Below the pieces are notes generated by a model. The model ran no database searches. It saw only the letters and a program-made list of their open reading frames with translations, and was not told the origin of the DNA. From Pelodera strongyloides (Eukaryota > Nematoda > Chromadorea > Rhabditida > Rhabditidae): a DNA stretch of 64,000 nucleotides. This document shows, piece after piece, positions 20,292-33,200 of this stretch. Both the position numbers and the translations under genes were made by a program. Within the stretch, counting starts at the first letter, position 1. Every line of letters starts with the position of its first letter. The stretch covers positions 83,766-147,765 of the forward strand of contig JAANDG010000358.1 of the NCBI GenBank assembly GCA_036852015.1. Reading direction: 5' to 3'.

Positions 20292-21407
20292 TATGAAGGC
20301 ATGAGCATTAGCTTAGAACACCGAACTGCATTGAGCCATCAAAGGAGCAAGCTCTTGAAGAGTAAGATTTTATTAATCAATTAACTGAACAACAATTGTA
20401 CTTTTTTGGAATTTGCACATTGCGTGAACTCCATAGTAATATGATTAAGTCCCTGATCTTCCTTATTGTATCATCTCGCGCCGGTTGCCACTGATTAGAT
20501 AGTACTGATTAAAATATGTGAAACGCTTTGGGCGCCAATTATTGACCAACTAGGGAAATTTTTTGAATTGAAAGGTTATACTTCCTGATTACTAAAAATG
20601 TTGTCTGCGATTCTTTTCCTTCAAATTATTTTTTTCTAAGTTATGGAACTTTATGTTAAGTAAGAAGACCGTTTGCTCATATGGGCCGAATAGCAACTTA
20701 AAAATATATTTTTAGGCTGTTTGTCGAAGAATCTTTGTCGGATAGTTCTTCATTTTGAAGTATAATTTGTCTACAATGTTATCATTTTGATTATTCAATT
20801 TCGATATGGATTCCTCAGTTCTAGCCAGATTATCGATTTTATTGCGATAAACATCACCGTATAACTCACCTATCATAGTAGCATAGATAACTTTGAGCTT
20901 ATCTTTCCAACTATGCTTATTGTTAGATACGTCGTTTCCCGTAAAGATCAAGACACGAAGGTCGTATAATTAAGGCTGTAAAACTTGAATTTGTGAAGAA
21001 TAAACACTTTTCCTCTCAGATCATTGAAATATGTTTATGAAAACAAGTTGTGTAAGTTCTTTCTTTCTTTGACAGATTGACAATTCTTTGCCTCCTCAAT
21101 GAGATAGTTTATACGTTTATAGCAGTGCCAGCGTTTACAGAACGAGCGAAGTCACACCGCAGGTGGCGTGGTTGCGGCGCACACGTAGTGTTACTACGGC
21201 GTTTGGTTTGCGCGCCGCTTGTGCGCCGACTAGCGTAATATCCAAAAAAAACCACGAACGAAACCTACTCCGGTGTATTCCGCGGGCCAACGCGCTGCCA
21301 AAAGAAGTAAGCAGGCCGCTTGTATAATTGTCCGTTTACGATTTGCTTTGCCCTAACCTAAAATTATTTGCCATGCATATATCTAGATTTTTTTTAAAGG
21401 AACCAAA

Positions 21408-21457
21408 CCTGAAAGGGAGTTTACACCCTTCTTTCCTGAAAGGGAGTTTACACCCTC
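21408..21457. repeat. 27-bp tandem duplication
   Basis: Two copies of a unit beginning CCTGAAAGGGAGTTTACACC, period 27. Confidence 0.85.
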
Positions 21458-22305
21458 CCTCGGTTGCCCTTTTTGGTACTATCTTATCAAAGGATTGTGA
21501 TTTGTGTTTTTTTTCTTGCTGCCGGCCATTTCTCGGCCCGTACGTACTGATTACGAGTATCAAATCAATTTGTTAATTCGGACGTTTACTTGTAGTTTTT
21601 GTGTCTCCTTACCTTGTTTATTGTCCACACTAGTCAGCCATCTTTCCTGTACCGTTGATGATTTTTGTTCAACATGTGAGCTCACTTTGTGTCCATCAGC
21701 TAGTTTGGTTTCAGGTTTGAGTGTACGGTTTCCTATGCGCTAGACCTTAGATTATGATATTCGTTTGTATGTGTGCTACAAGATGTTCTATGTATGTTTC
21801 TTTTTAGGAATTCCCCAAGTTATCCGCGTTTTGTAAAATTCGAATATCCGGGCTAGCGCCATGTTTTGACTCACCACATTTCAGAATTTTAAGTTTACCA
21901 CTGCCAAAATATTTTTGATTTCTGTTTGCAAGTGCAAGAAATACGAGCCACAATTTATGGTTTGTATGAAAATAAATCAGACAATGCTGCTTGATTAATT
22001 AGGAAAAATTCCTGGCGTTGCAGAACTTTTTTTAATTATTTAACAACTGTTTACACTTTATTTACTATTTACATATCGATTTTGTGTAGGTAGTTTTACG
22101 ACAATCTTCATTGCCGACTTTATCATCTTTGCTAGTTTCTTAGAGATATCTATTTTCAGTTATCCCGTCGGACTCTGCATCACCATTGTAATTTGTTATT
22201 ATAATTATGTTAATTTGCATACAACACATGGGAATGCAGTTGAACAAAATACCTTTCAACAACCGGCTGTTTGATCACTTTAAATGTTTCAGCTTTGCCC
22301 AAACA

Positions 22306-25300
22306 ATGGGTGGGAAAAGTGATGAAGAAGTCCCACTACTGAAAGCATCCAAGAATTATGGATCTCAAGCAAGGTGGGCTAAATTGATCTGGACCTAAAT
22401 ATATGCTTGCAGACTTGATCTAGACCTAAAACAGATCAAACTGACTTTAAAATTCGCACTACTAGAGCCTGAACTAATTGTTAATTTGGGCCATGTCTCA
22501 CTGTGTACGTAAGAATGCGGTAGAATATTTCAAGATAATTGACACGATATGCGCGCAAAACCCATGCTCAAACTTTCCTTCTATGCCCATACTGAACGGG
22601 TTTTCAGCGTATTTATCTTTGCTTTACACCAAGGGATATGTTTCAATTACAATATAATACATGTATGCATTATCAGTTATGCTCCTCACACAGTGCCACT
22701 AGATGTTCATATCTTTTTGTTATAGAAGACTAAACATTGAAAAATACCTATATACAATCCTAGCAGTATAATTGGTTTTATTAATTTCCAAATTGTTTAG
22801 TGTGGGCAGTCAGCAGAGCTTCAAGGAACACGCACAGGCACAACATTCCGATTTTGGAATAGTGAGTTTCTTTACTTTCTTTTCAGTTTTGTACTTTGGA
22901 TTATTTCATTAACTTCGCTGACTTTTGAAGCGCTTCTATCTATGTGCATAAGCCGACGTTGGCGAAACTTTTTATATCATAATATAATTTATATAATTTA
23001 TTTTTGCTGTTGGAGATTTTACTTTTTGAGCGGAATTGTGCTATAGCGAATTATGCCATATGCCATAACATAACTGTATGAAGTTTACACGATTATCTCG
23101 GAAAAGTCTAGTGGCTTATTTGTAATGAAAATCTCAGTACATGGAAAACCAAAAACCCCGATATGGCCCCGATCAAGTCCCTCAAAAAATCCGGCCTTGA
23201 TCGGGGCCATATCGGGGTTTCCACTTTCTTGTGAGCATAGTATTCCAACAGTAATATTGAATAAATATCTCTTCAATAAAAAATTACTTTTCAGCTCTAC
23301 TTCGCCACCAAATGTGATTGGCTTCTATTGATTTGCGGCGGATTTTTCTCGTTCATTCATGGGGCCGGGTTCCCCCTTTTATCGATTGTTTTGGGTGGGA
23401 TGACTACCGTATTCCTCAGGGCACAGAACTCAGAGTTCGTGCTCGGACCCGGAAAGACTGACCCACAGGGACCCAAGGGAATGACCAAGTGAGTGGTTTA
23501 AAAACATGACGGAATGAATCCTACCAAACTTATTTAAAAACAATAACAAACCGTGTGGCGTGGGATTTACCACAAATTGAACTCAAAATATGACAGACAA
23601 ACTAACGGATATAGTTATCAAACATGACTTTAGTTCTGAAATTATTTGAACTATCATGTTACTCCTTCAGAGGCGAGTTCGATGCAGAAGTCGTCACATT
23701 TTGTTACTATTATCTCGGACTGGGAATAATCATGTTCGTGGCCTCATATATTCAGGTAATTAGTTTTTGTTTGGTTGTGTGAACCACTTTTCCCACTGTT
23801 CCCAACAAATCATCAATATGAGTCAATACCAGTTTTTTCCACAGTTAGCAGAGATTCAGAGCTCCAGGTACATACAGACTACTTGGATGCCGAGATAAAG
23901 CACAACCGTAATCATAGTGAGGGTTTATAACTAACCTAAATGATAACCTACATAACCTAACCCATAAAAACTATAGTCACTATAGATTACAAATATACTA
24001 TCAACGAATTCTTCCAGATTGCGTGTATGGAATCCTTCTCTGAGAGAATTGTGCATAAACTCCGTCAACATTATTTGAAAGCAATTTTGAGACAAGAAAT
24101 CCAATGGTTCGATCTACAACAGACGGGAAATCTGACTGCCAGACTTACAGAGTAAGGTTTTAGTTATTTTGGTGAGAGCAGCGAAAAATACTTATTCACA
24201 AGCTAGCTATAAAAACGAAGGTATATGTTTGTGCACCCACATAATCTAATATTGACAGTGATTTTATAAATATTCAATGTTTATTTATATAGATGGCGTC
24301 TTAAGTTGTATGTAAGGTCGACTTTGTTTTCTGATATTGTCGTAATGATTAACTTTTGGTGTTATCACACTCATTCGTAGTTTGTGACCATGTTCATCAA
24401 TAGTTTTTATGGGTCAACCCATAAATTCATAGTTTTATATTGATTTACTCCTTCCAATTAAAAGCGTTTGCTTTGTAAAGCATGTCTTTCGGAATTTAAT
24501 ACCATCATCTTTCGATGAAAGGAAACTATTTGATCACTTCATTCTCGTGAGCCTCCTCCTTTAAGTTACTATTTTGAATAATCAGTTATATTTGTTTCAG
24601 TGATCTGGAGCGTGTCCGGGAGGGTCTCGGAGACAAATTGTCCCTTTTTATTCAAATGGTCGCCGCGTTCATGTCAGGTTTTATTGTAGGTAAGATATTA
24701 TTCTCACTCTATATTATGTTAAAGAACTTTTCGAGTATGGGCTTGGTGAAGAGACGGTATGCGTGTGGTAGCATAGTGCTAAAGCTGCGCATGTATATGT
24801 ATGAGTCGTGTGCAACATAAAGTCACACATGATAGGTATCTACACATATCTACATGAAGGAAAGTAAGGGACCTATCGAGAGAAACATTTTAATATCTGT
24901 CATTTAGGTTTTGCCTATTCATGGCAAATGACATTGGTTATGATGGCATTTGCACCGTTTATTGTCATTTCCGGCACGTGGATGACCAAAATTGTGGCTA
25001 CGAGGTGAGCTATTTACTATACATTTATCAAAAGATCTGCTGGAGTACCCCGCAAGAACGCTGAAAACCATAACGATATTATAAAAGGCACCTTAGTTTT
25101 TACCAACGCGCTCTGTCCCATAATTATATAATTTCATCGAAACAACCCACTACTCGAGTTCACTACAGTTTTTTTGTTGTAAAAATTATGTCTTATTTAT
25201 GTGTTTACCCAACTGAATCTATTTTGATATGCAGAACACAAGTCGAGCAAGAGACCTATGCCGTAGCGGGTGCAATAGCCGAAGAGACATTTTCTTCAAT

Positions 25301-27337
25301 CAGAACTGTCCAATCACTCAATGGACAAAAGAGGGAGATCAACCGGTTTGTTGGTTAATACTTAAGCAGTAAGAAATATGTATAATTACAAATCGTATCA
25401 TTGTTTTCCACATAATTTGCTTGGTTATTATGATATACCTATATCTAGCTAGCTGAGGCCATAGTAGGTGCCCACATCCAGAGCCACAATAAATTATGTG
25501 GTGGTGTCATGTCATGTCACCTAAATACAGTGGTGTCACATCGAAAAAATACAAAAATATTTACTTGCAATAATATTTGAAACCGTTTGTAAGAATCTCT
25601 GATTTCGAAGTTTAGTTTCGAAGCAGCCCTGGAAAACGGCCGCAAGATCGGTCTTGTCAAGTATTTCTACATGGGATGTTGTGTGGGATTCTCCAATATT
25701 TGTATGTACGCATCGTATGCAATTGCCTTTTGGTAAGCCAATTTTTTTTTATAAGCATTATGTGCCTTGTTAAGAGTATGTCCAAAGCTCGATGCGAACT
25801 TGAGCGAGAAAGTTCAGATTTATGTTTCATTTCTTTTATTCACTTATTTAGTTGATCTGATAATTAGAAGCAATTAGAAGATCTTTGATGATTTCTTCAA
25901 TTTACTCTTGCAAAACTCTTGCTTAAATTACTCCTGTTTAGGTTTGGAAGCCGGGTAATTATCAATGATCCGACGTTTGATCGAGGACTTATCTTCACGG
26001 TACGTACATTTAGTCACATATAGTAATTATTTAGTCACATATAGCAAGCGCCTTGTTCCACGCCACCGTCGCTGGTTCGAGTCCGGCCCGGAACCCCTTC
26101 AGCTCACCAAAGTTGTAAAAATTGGTATGCTATGCCTGAGCATTCAGTTAATTGTAAGCTTATACATTTTGCTTGATGTCTGTAAACATAGCACTCGACA
26201 GTAGTCCGCATTGAACATGTGGCGATACTTAAAAATGACATTTAAAGAAACTAGTTCAAGCATTTCCTTATATCTGAAGCCGATATACATTTCTCCCAGG
26301 TGTTCTTCTCTGTCATGTCTGGTTCCACTGCCCTCGGGGGTGCTCTCCCACACTTGGGAAGCATTGCCATGGCCATCGGTGCAGCCCGCTCAGTTCTCAA
26401 AGTATTGAATACGGTAGGTTAATTGTATTTTACCCTTCTTTATATCAACCTTATTATTCTTATTTGAATTTTATTTACAATACTGGTTATAAGAATGTAA
26501 CCAGTTTTGCGTAAAAATATGTTACTTATGACCGAGCAGCAAAGTACTGTAGCTGGTAAACTATGCAAACATTTACGTGTTACTTTCTGTTAGGCACTGC
26601 GACAATAAAGAGAGATTGATTAAGCGCACATTTTTATATTAACCGAATCCGCGGGAACGGTGCACGGGCTAGCAATCAGGTTCAGGTGGCCAAGGCGCCA
26701 AGGCCAAACTGCTCGGAAATCGTATTCATCTTTTTCAGCTATGTAAACATTTACGTGTTACTTTCTGTTAGGCACTGCGACAATAAAGAGAGAGACTGAT
26801 GAAGTGCACATCTTTATATTAACCGAATCAGCAGGAAAGGTGCAATCAGGCTTGTAAGCAAACAGGTGGCCAAGGCCAAACTGCTCGGATATCGTACTCA
26901 CAGCAACACGGAACTTCGCGTCCTCGCCGGCGCGAAATGACGGTTATGTGTTATGTTTGGTGTGCAGCGTATACTGACGAGTTCGGGTTGTTCAGTGATG
27001 GTTAGTTCAGAGCTGCCATTTGTTGAGCTATAGGCTGGGCGTGACTTGAATTATTAGAAGTAAATTCAATTCGTTTTCCTTATTTAGCACCCAGCAATTG
27101 ACCCCTATTCTGAAGAGGGAATCTATCTGCCCGACCTCCAAGGAGCAATCGAAGTGAAAAATGTACACTTCACATACCCACTCAGGAAGGATGTACCGGT
27201 GAGGACTTATTTACTTAAAATGAGTAGTTTTTGTATAAGTACAAAGATTAAACTGTTTGTGCACCCGCGGTACAAGTGTACGAACAAATGCATTTTTAAC
27301 GCTTCATCAGAAAACAAAGCGAGAAGAAAACCAGCGG

Positions 27338-27375
<38 letters not shown>

Positions 27376-30202
27376 AGAGATAAATGTAGAGAGTAAGAGT
27401 ACAGTTGATGGATATTTGTAAGAGTGTGTGTGTGATGTAAATTCTAAGAATAACCTTTTTCAGATTCTAAAAGGCATCTCACTTACCGTACAACCCGGAC
27501 AAAAGGTTGCCTTGGTGGGCGCATCCGGATGCGGAAAATCAACAATTATCAATCTACTTCTCAGGTTTTACGACCCGAATAGGGGAACCGTGGGTTATTA
27601 GATGCATTTATAGGATATGGAGAATATGATTCAAATTATGAACGTCGCACGACACTAATTTTGGAGTTTCGTTTCAACAGTAAAAAAAACTGACTAGCTT
27701 ATCTATGACTACGGTAGCTCTCTGTTTCACCCTCGGTTTTGGGCTGTTACTACGGTAGCTCTCTGTTTCACCCTCGGTTTTGGGCTGTTACTACGGTAGC
27801 TCTCTGTTTCACCCTCGGTTTATGGGGTGTAGCGTGGTAATGTTTCTTCTTTTGCAGCATTTTCTCAATGAATCCTTACTTTCCCCCAACTCCATGAATC
27901 ATGTAACTTGTAACATTTGAAAAATAATTACCATTTATTCCGATTTTAGGTATCAATCGATGGCGTCGATATGAGAAAACTGAACGTGAAAAACCTCCGC
28001 GAACAAATTGGAATTGTCTCACAGGTTTTTATTTTATAGTTTACAGTTTACACCCTGAACTTCTAGGACAGGAATGAGTTAACGTTTTGGCCATCAATAA
28101 TAATAATAATAATAGTAATAGTAATAGACCCGTTTCGGTGCCCGTCCATATTGCTTATTCATCTTATACATAGCTTCACATTTGTATTCCTTTCCATTTT
28201 ATTTATTCCAGGAACCAATTCTATTTGACGGAACATTGTATGAGAACATTTTAATGGGAAACGAAAACGCTACACAAGAAGAAGTTATGGACGCGTGTAG
28301 AAATGTGGGTTTCTGAATGATTCCCCTGCATACCTAATAAGAGAGAAAGACGTCGTGGGTTCGATGCCTTACCCCCAACTTTTTGCTGTAAGACAATCTC
28401 AAATTACAGGCCAACGCAATGGACTTCATCAAGCGTCTACCGGACGGGTTGGCCACACGTGTTGGAGAGAGAGGAGTGCAGTTGTCGGGAGGTTCGGTGT
28501 TTCCTTTGTGCTTATCTTTTGCCAGTACTGTATAGGTTTTTGGCCGGCACAAGAAGAACTTCTTTTACAATTTAGTTTTAATCTCAATGCATGCGACTAA
28601 CATCCAATGTTCACGTAAAACTTTTATGGTATCTGATCCAGCATCGACTCATTTTCGCCAAGCTTTCGCCAAGCTCTCGCCGCAGGCTCTCAGATTGCCG
28701 CGTACAGATTGCTCTGATTTCGATTAGGCTTAGGCTTAGGCCTTCATTCTTATTGTATACATCGAAATTCTTATCAGGTCAAAAGCAGCGAATCGCGATT
28801 GCGCGAGCTCTCGTCAAGAATCCCAAACTTCTCCTTCTCGATGAAGCGACTTCTGCCTTGGACACAGAAAGTGAGGCTGTTGTGCAGGTGGCACTCGAAA
28901 AGGTGAGGAGTGCGGGTATGGCGCAGTTGGTAAACGCTTAGCTTCTTAGCCACACGATGAAAGTTCGATTCTTGCTGCAGTTTATAAACTCTGAATTTTG
29001 GTATTTAGGCTCAACATGGTCGCACTACAATTATTGTGGCTCACCGCCTCTCCACCATTAGGAACGTGGATCAGATTTTTGTATTCAAAGTCAGTTTTTA
29101 AAAGTTGGTGCTGAATGTAATTTATATCTATCTAACAAATGTTGATGGTGGGTGCCTGTAGCATAATCGTAAATGCATTGGCCCGGATAGCTGAAGATGC
29201 GGGTTCACCCCCCGCTCAACCGAAACCCCAATTTTTCGTTTGCAGCCAAAATTTATAATCTTTTTTTTTGGCCTACTGTTGGGGTGTGATGAGTCTTGAG
29301 GTTCACCTTGAGAGTGGTAACTGTCAACGAAAAAAATTCCAAACAATTCTGATAATATGATTATTGGATAAACCGTACTAACGTGGGAAATTACCTTAAT
29401 TACCCTAACTCTTCAGGAGGGCGATATTGTGGAACAAGGAACACATGAAGAGTTAATCGATAAAAAGGGGATTTTCTATGAGATGACGAGAGCCCAGGTA
29501 CTCAGACAGCAAGAGGAAGTCATAGAGGGTGAGGAATTTGTTGATTTTTTTTCTAAATATAATAGTGTGGTATCAGAGGTCAGAGGCTACGACGTTGATC
29601 AATAGGTAAATTAGCAACACTAATGGGGTTTGCAAGTATGCCAAAAACCGCGAGTTTTCCTTGCAAGTATCAATTCGCAAAATCGTGTGCTTTTTACACT
29701 ATTTTACCGTAATTTTGACACATCCGCACTATAGAAAATCAGCCATCAAAGACATTTTTTGTTGAACAATTGGTCCCGTGGCGATCGGTCGTAAAAACTG
29801 CCTGTAGATATGCTCGTGTAGTGCCAAGATACGGTAAATTTTTCGATACTTGCAAGGAAAATCGGGCATACTTGCAAACCCCATAAACATTGAAAATGAG
29901 CGAAGTTGAATCGGCTTCCTGAGCCCTGAGCTGAGATACAAAGAAATCAATAATTATAAGACAAAAAATCAATAAATATATATATATAAATCAATAATTA
30001 GTATTTCAGAAATGGACGAGGCCGACGCGGTTTCCGGTGTGGAAAGTGTGAGGAGTGTTCGTTCGAGAAAATCATCTCAAATGATGAAAACACATAAACT
30101 TTCTGCTCAATTCACGACAGGAGCTGCTTCTGTGCTATCGAGGGCATCCGAATCATCAGTTCATTCAATGCAATTAGAGGCCGAGGTGGGTACCATCTTT
30201 AC

Positions 30203-30235
<33 letters not shown>

Positions 30236-33200
30236 GCTCTCCCTATCTCTCTCTATCTCTCTCTCTCGCTCCCCCTCTCCCTCTCTCGACCTCCTTGGAT
30301 ACCATCATGTTAATTTTATTTTTAACCCTATTATTCCAGGAAATCCGTGTCAAGCCAACGTCGATGTCGAAGATTTTCGCGACCAACCGTGAGAATTGGG
30401 GGTTCTTTGCTCTCGGACTCAGCGGTTCTATTCTCACCGGATGTATTACGCCGATATTTGCATTGGTTTACGCTCAGATCTTCCAGGCACGTTTCAGGAT
30501 TAGAATAAAGGGAGCAGGACTTGACAAGTAACAGTTTTGCGATGCCTCAGTATTGTGTGTACCATCATGAGCCTTATATCGGACGGAGTATTGAAGCAGG
30601 CAGCCTTCGCTAATGTGTGGCTTTTAGTTCCTTACATTAGAATAGGGACCTTAGATGGGCCTTTTACTTGTGCCTCCGCGTTAGTAGTTGTGTTTTCCTG
30701 GGTCTTATGATCAGCTATTTAGGGGTGCTTTTTTCCTATTTCTATTGTTTATCACGATAGTTGATTAATTATTGATGGAAAAACAATTGTTCATGATTGT
30801 CTTGACGATCTAATTATATGTTATCGATTGAAGGTTTTCGCTGAACCGCCCGAGCAAATGGCCTCCGATGCACTGTTTTGGTCGGCTATTTTCATCGTTT
30901 TGGGTCTCGGACACGCCTTTGGATTCTTTGTTTCGGTTAGTCTTATCAGTTATCATTGAAGCAAAATAACGACCGGATTTTGAAATGAATGCTGAACAAA
31001 TGTATCCCATATGCTGTATGCAAATGAATAGAATTAGGCTAAAAACAGGCAGTTATTTGTATACGCTGCATGCATAGTCCGACATTCAAAAACAACAGCT
31101 GTTAGTTCGCTTTAAATAAAATAAAAAAAAATTCCCGGCATTCATATTTCTATAAACGCTAGTAATGGAACAGTCCAATATGTCGCCATAGTGCAATATC
31201 CTATATCCAATGACTTTGAAAATGGAAACAATAGATGTTTCTCCCGCTTGGCGAACGTTTCGCTCTGTTCAGGCAAACGCTCTTGGACGGTGCGGCGAGG
31301 GTCTGACAAAGAAACTTCGGCTTATGGCGTTCACGAATCTGATGCGACAAGATATCGGATTCTATGATGATTTGAGACACGGAACGGGCAAGTTGTGCAC
31401 TCGATTTGCTACTGATGCACCCAATGTTAGATATGTGAGTTGCAGTTGTACTTATAGGTTTTTGAAATAATCTTTTACATGATAAGCCAGCGTCTAGCCT
31501 ATATTATTGCTGTTTTTTTGCCATACTAGGTTTATAATATTGATCATGATACAGTGCTAATCCATACTTTAAAATACATTAAAACAATAAGTGTTTTCGC
31601 CAGTAGCTACCTTAGACTTGCGCCAAAATAAGTGTTCGCGCCAGTATCTACCGTAGACTTGCGCCTCTGATTGCTTTCTTGTATGTTTATGTGCATGTTG
31701 TTGCTATATTCCGTATAACAACTTTGCTATATTGATTATATTGCTCACACTTCCATTAACCATAACCACCGTGGTATAATATGGTGCAGAATAAAAATTT
31801 AGTTAAATCTGAACAACACATTAACAAGAACCCTAGCAATGAAGCGCCTTATTCTCTAGGTGTTCACCCGCCTGCCCGTTGTGATCTCGTCAGTGGTGAC
31901 CATTATTGGTGCAATTATCGTCGGATTACTGTATGGGTGGAAACTTGCAATTGTCCTTATCTTCATGGTTCCTCTAATAATTCTCTCTGGATATTTTGAG
32001 ATGAAAATGCAGGTACGGTACCTATGATTACTTCAAATACACATGTGAATTCAAGGAAGTCGTCAAGCTTGTTTCAGGACTTCGTTAAATAGTTTCTCCT
32101 AATTCCTAATTAGCGAAAAAATAGTTTTAGCAAAAGTAAAATTACCAGATGATGACTGCGAAAAAAACACTGTGTTAATCGTACCAGGAATCTTATTGTT
32201 TGTGACCCTGAGCCTTTCATGTAAAAAAAACTTTTTTTTTTTTAATATAGATTCCTAGAAATTCCTAGTTTCCATATTTCAGTTTGGAAAGAAAATCCGG
32301 GACACTGAACTACTAGAAGAAGCAGGAAAAGTTGCCAGTGAGGTAAACATTATTCATATTTTTATAATTTTATAATTTTTATAAAACTAGATGTACGAAG
32401 AAAAAAAATAGGAAAATACATTTGGAAGTATACCTAGAAGCAATAAGGATATTCTTAAAATTTATACGCACAAGCATAAATAAAACATATGCAGTATTTT
32501 ATTTTAAAGCTTTCAAAAAGTATAATTTCAAAAAAACGGCCGTTATACCGCTTTATTCAAAAAGTATACTTTCAAAAAACGGCCGTTATACCGCTCTATT
32601 ATTATTAACTCTTACTAGAGTTAATACTACTCTTACTAGAGTTAATACTGGAGTATTAATACTAGAGTACTAGAATACTAGAATACTAGAGTACTAGAAT
32701 ACTAGAGTATAACTCTTACTAGAGTATTACTAGAGTTAATAATAATAAAGCGGTATAACGGCCGTTTTTTCAAAGTATACTGAATGTGCCATATTGGTAT
32801 AGTGTATGTGCGATAATCGTGATTTTTTTGCCTAATTATACTCATTTGCATACAACATGTGGGAATGCAGTTGTCCAATATAGGTTCCCAAAAACCGGCC
32901 GTTATCTCGCTTTAAATTCAACTTAGTTCATGGGCACAGAATGAAAACAATGTATGCACATAAGATTACACTTGCGAGCAATTTTTGATATCATTTATTA
33001 AAATTGCTCAAATATTGTTTCCGGTCCGATCCAAGCTTACTACATATTGAGAAGGTGTGACTGGTTCCCGGGAGTTGGTCATCCCATCATCCCCATGAGG
33101 GAGGAATAAGGACTGTATCCTCCCATTCCTCCCATTCCTCCTCCCATTCCTCCTCCCATTCCTCCCATCATCATCTGATTTTGATTAGCGATCATCCGTC

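Larger units (their letters stand above)
19273..22291. other. intergenic region before P-glycoprotein
   Basis: No supported gene. It holds T-rich prefoldin 3' flank, a piece of the GCGAATTCGC repeat (20216-20291), a GC-rich patch with GCGCGCC motifs near 21130-21310, and a short tandem repeat near 21.4 kb. A minus-strand frame at 20712-20951 lacks an ATG start and was not called. Near 22200-22250 the sequence matches the right half of the TTAAAGCG MITE family. TTTCAG ending at 22292 is a candidate trans-splice acceptor for the transporter. Confidence 0.45.

Noticed and set aside
20712..20951. Minus-strand frame of about 80 codons with a coding-like helical sequence
   Set aside because: It begins at TTG, no ATG or spliced upstream exon keeps the frame (a candidate acceptor upstream leads to a stop), and no family is recognised.
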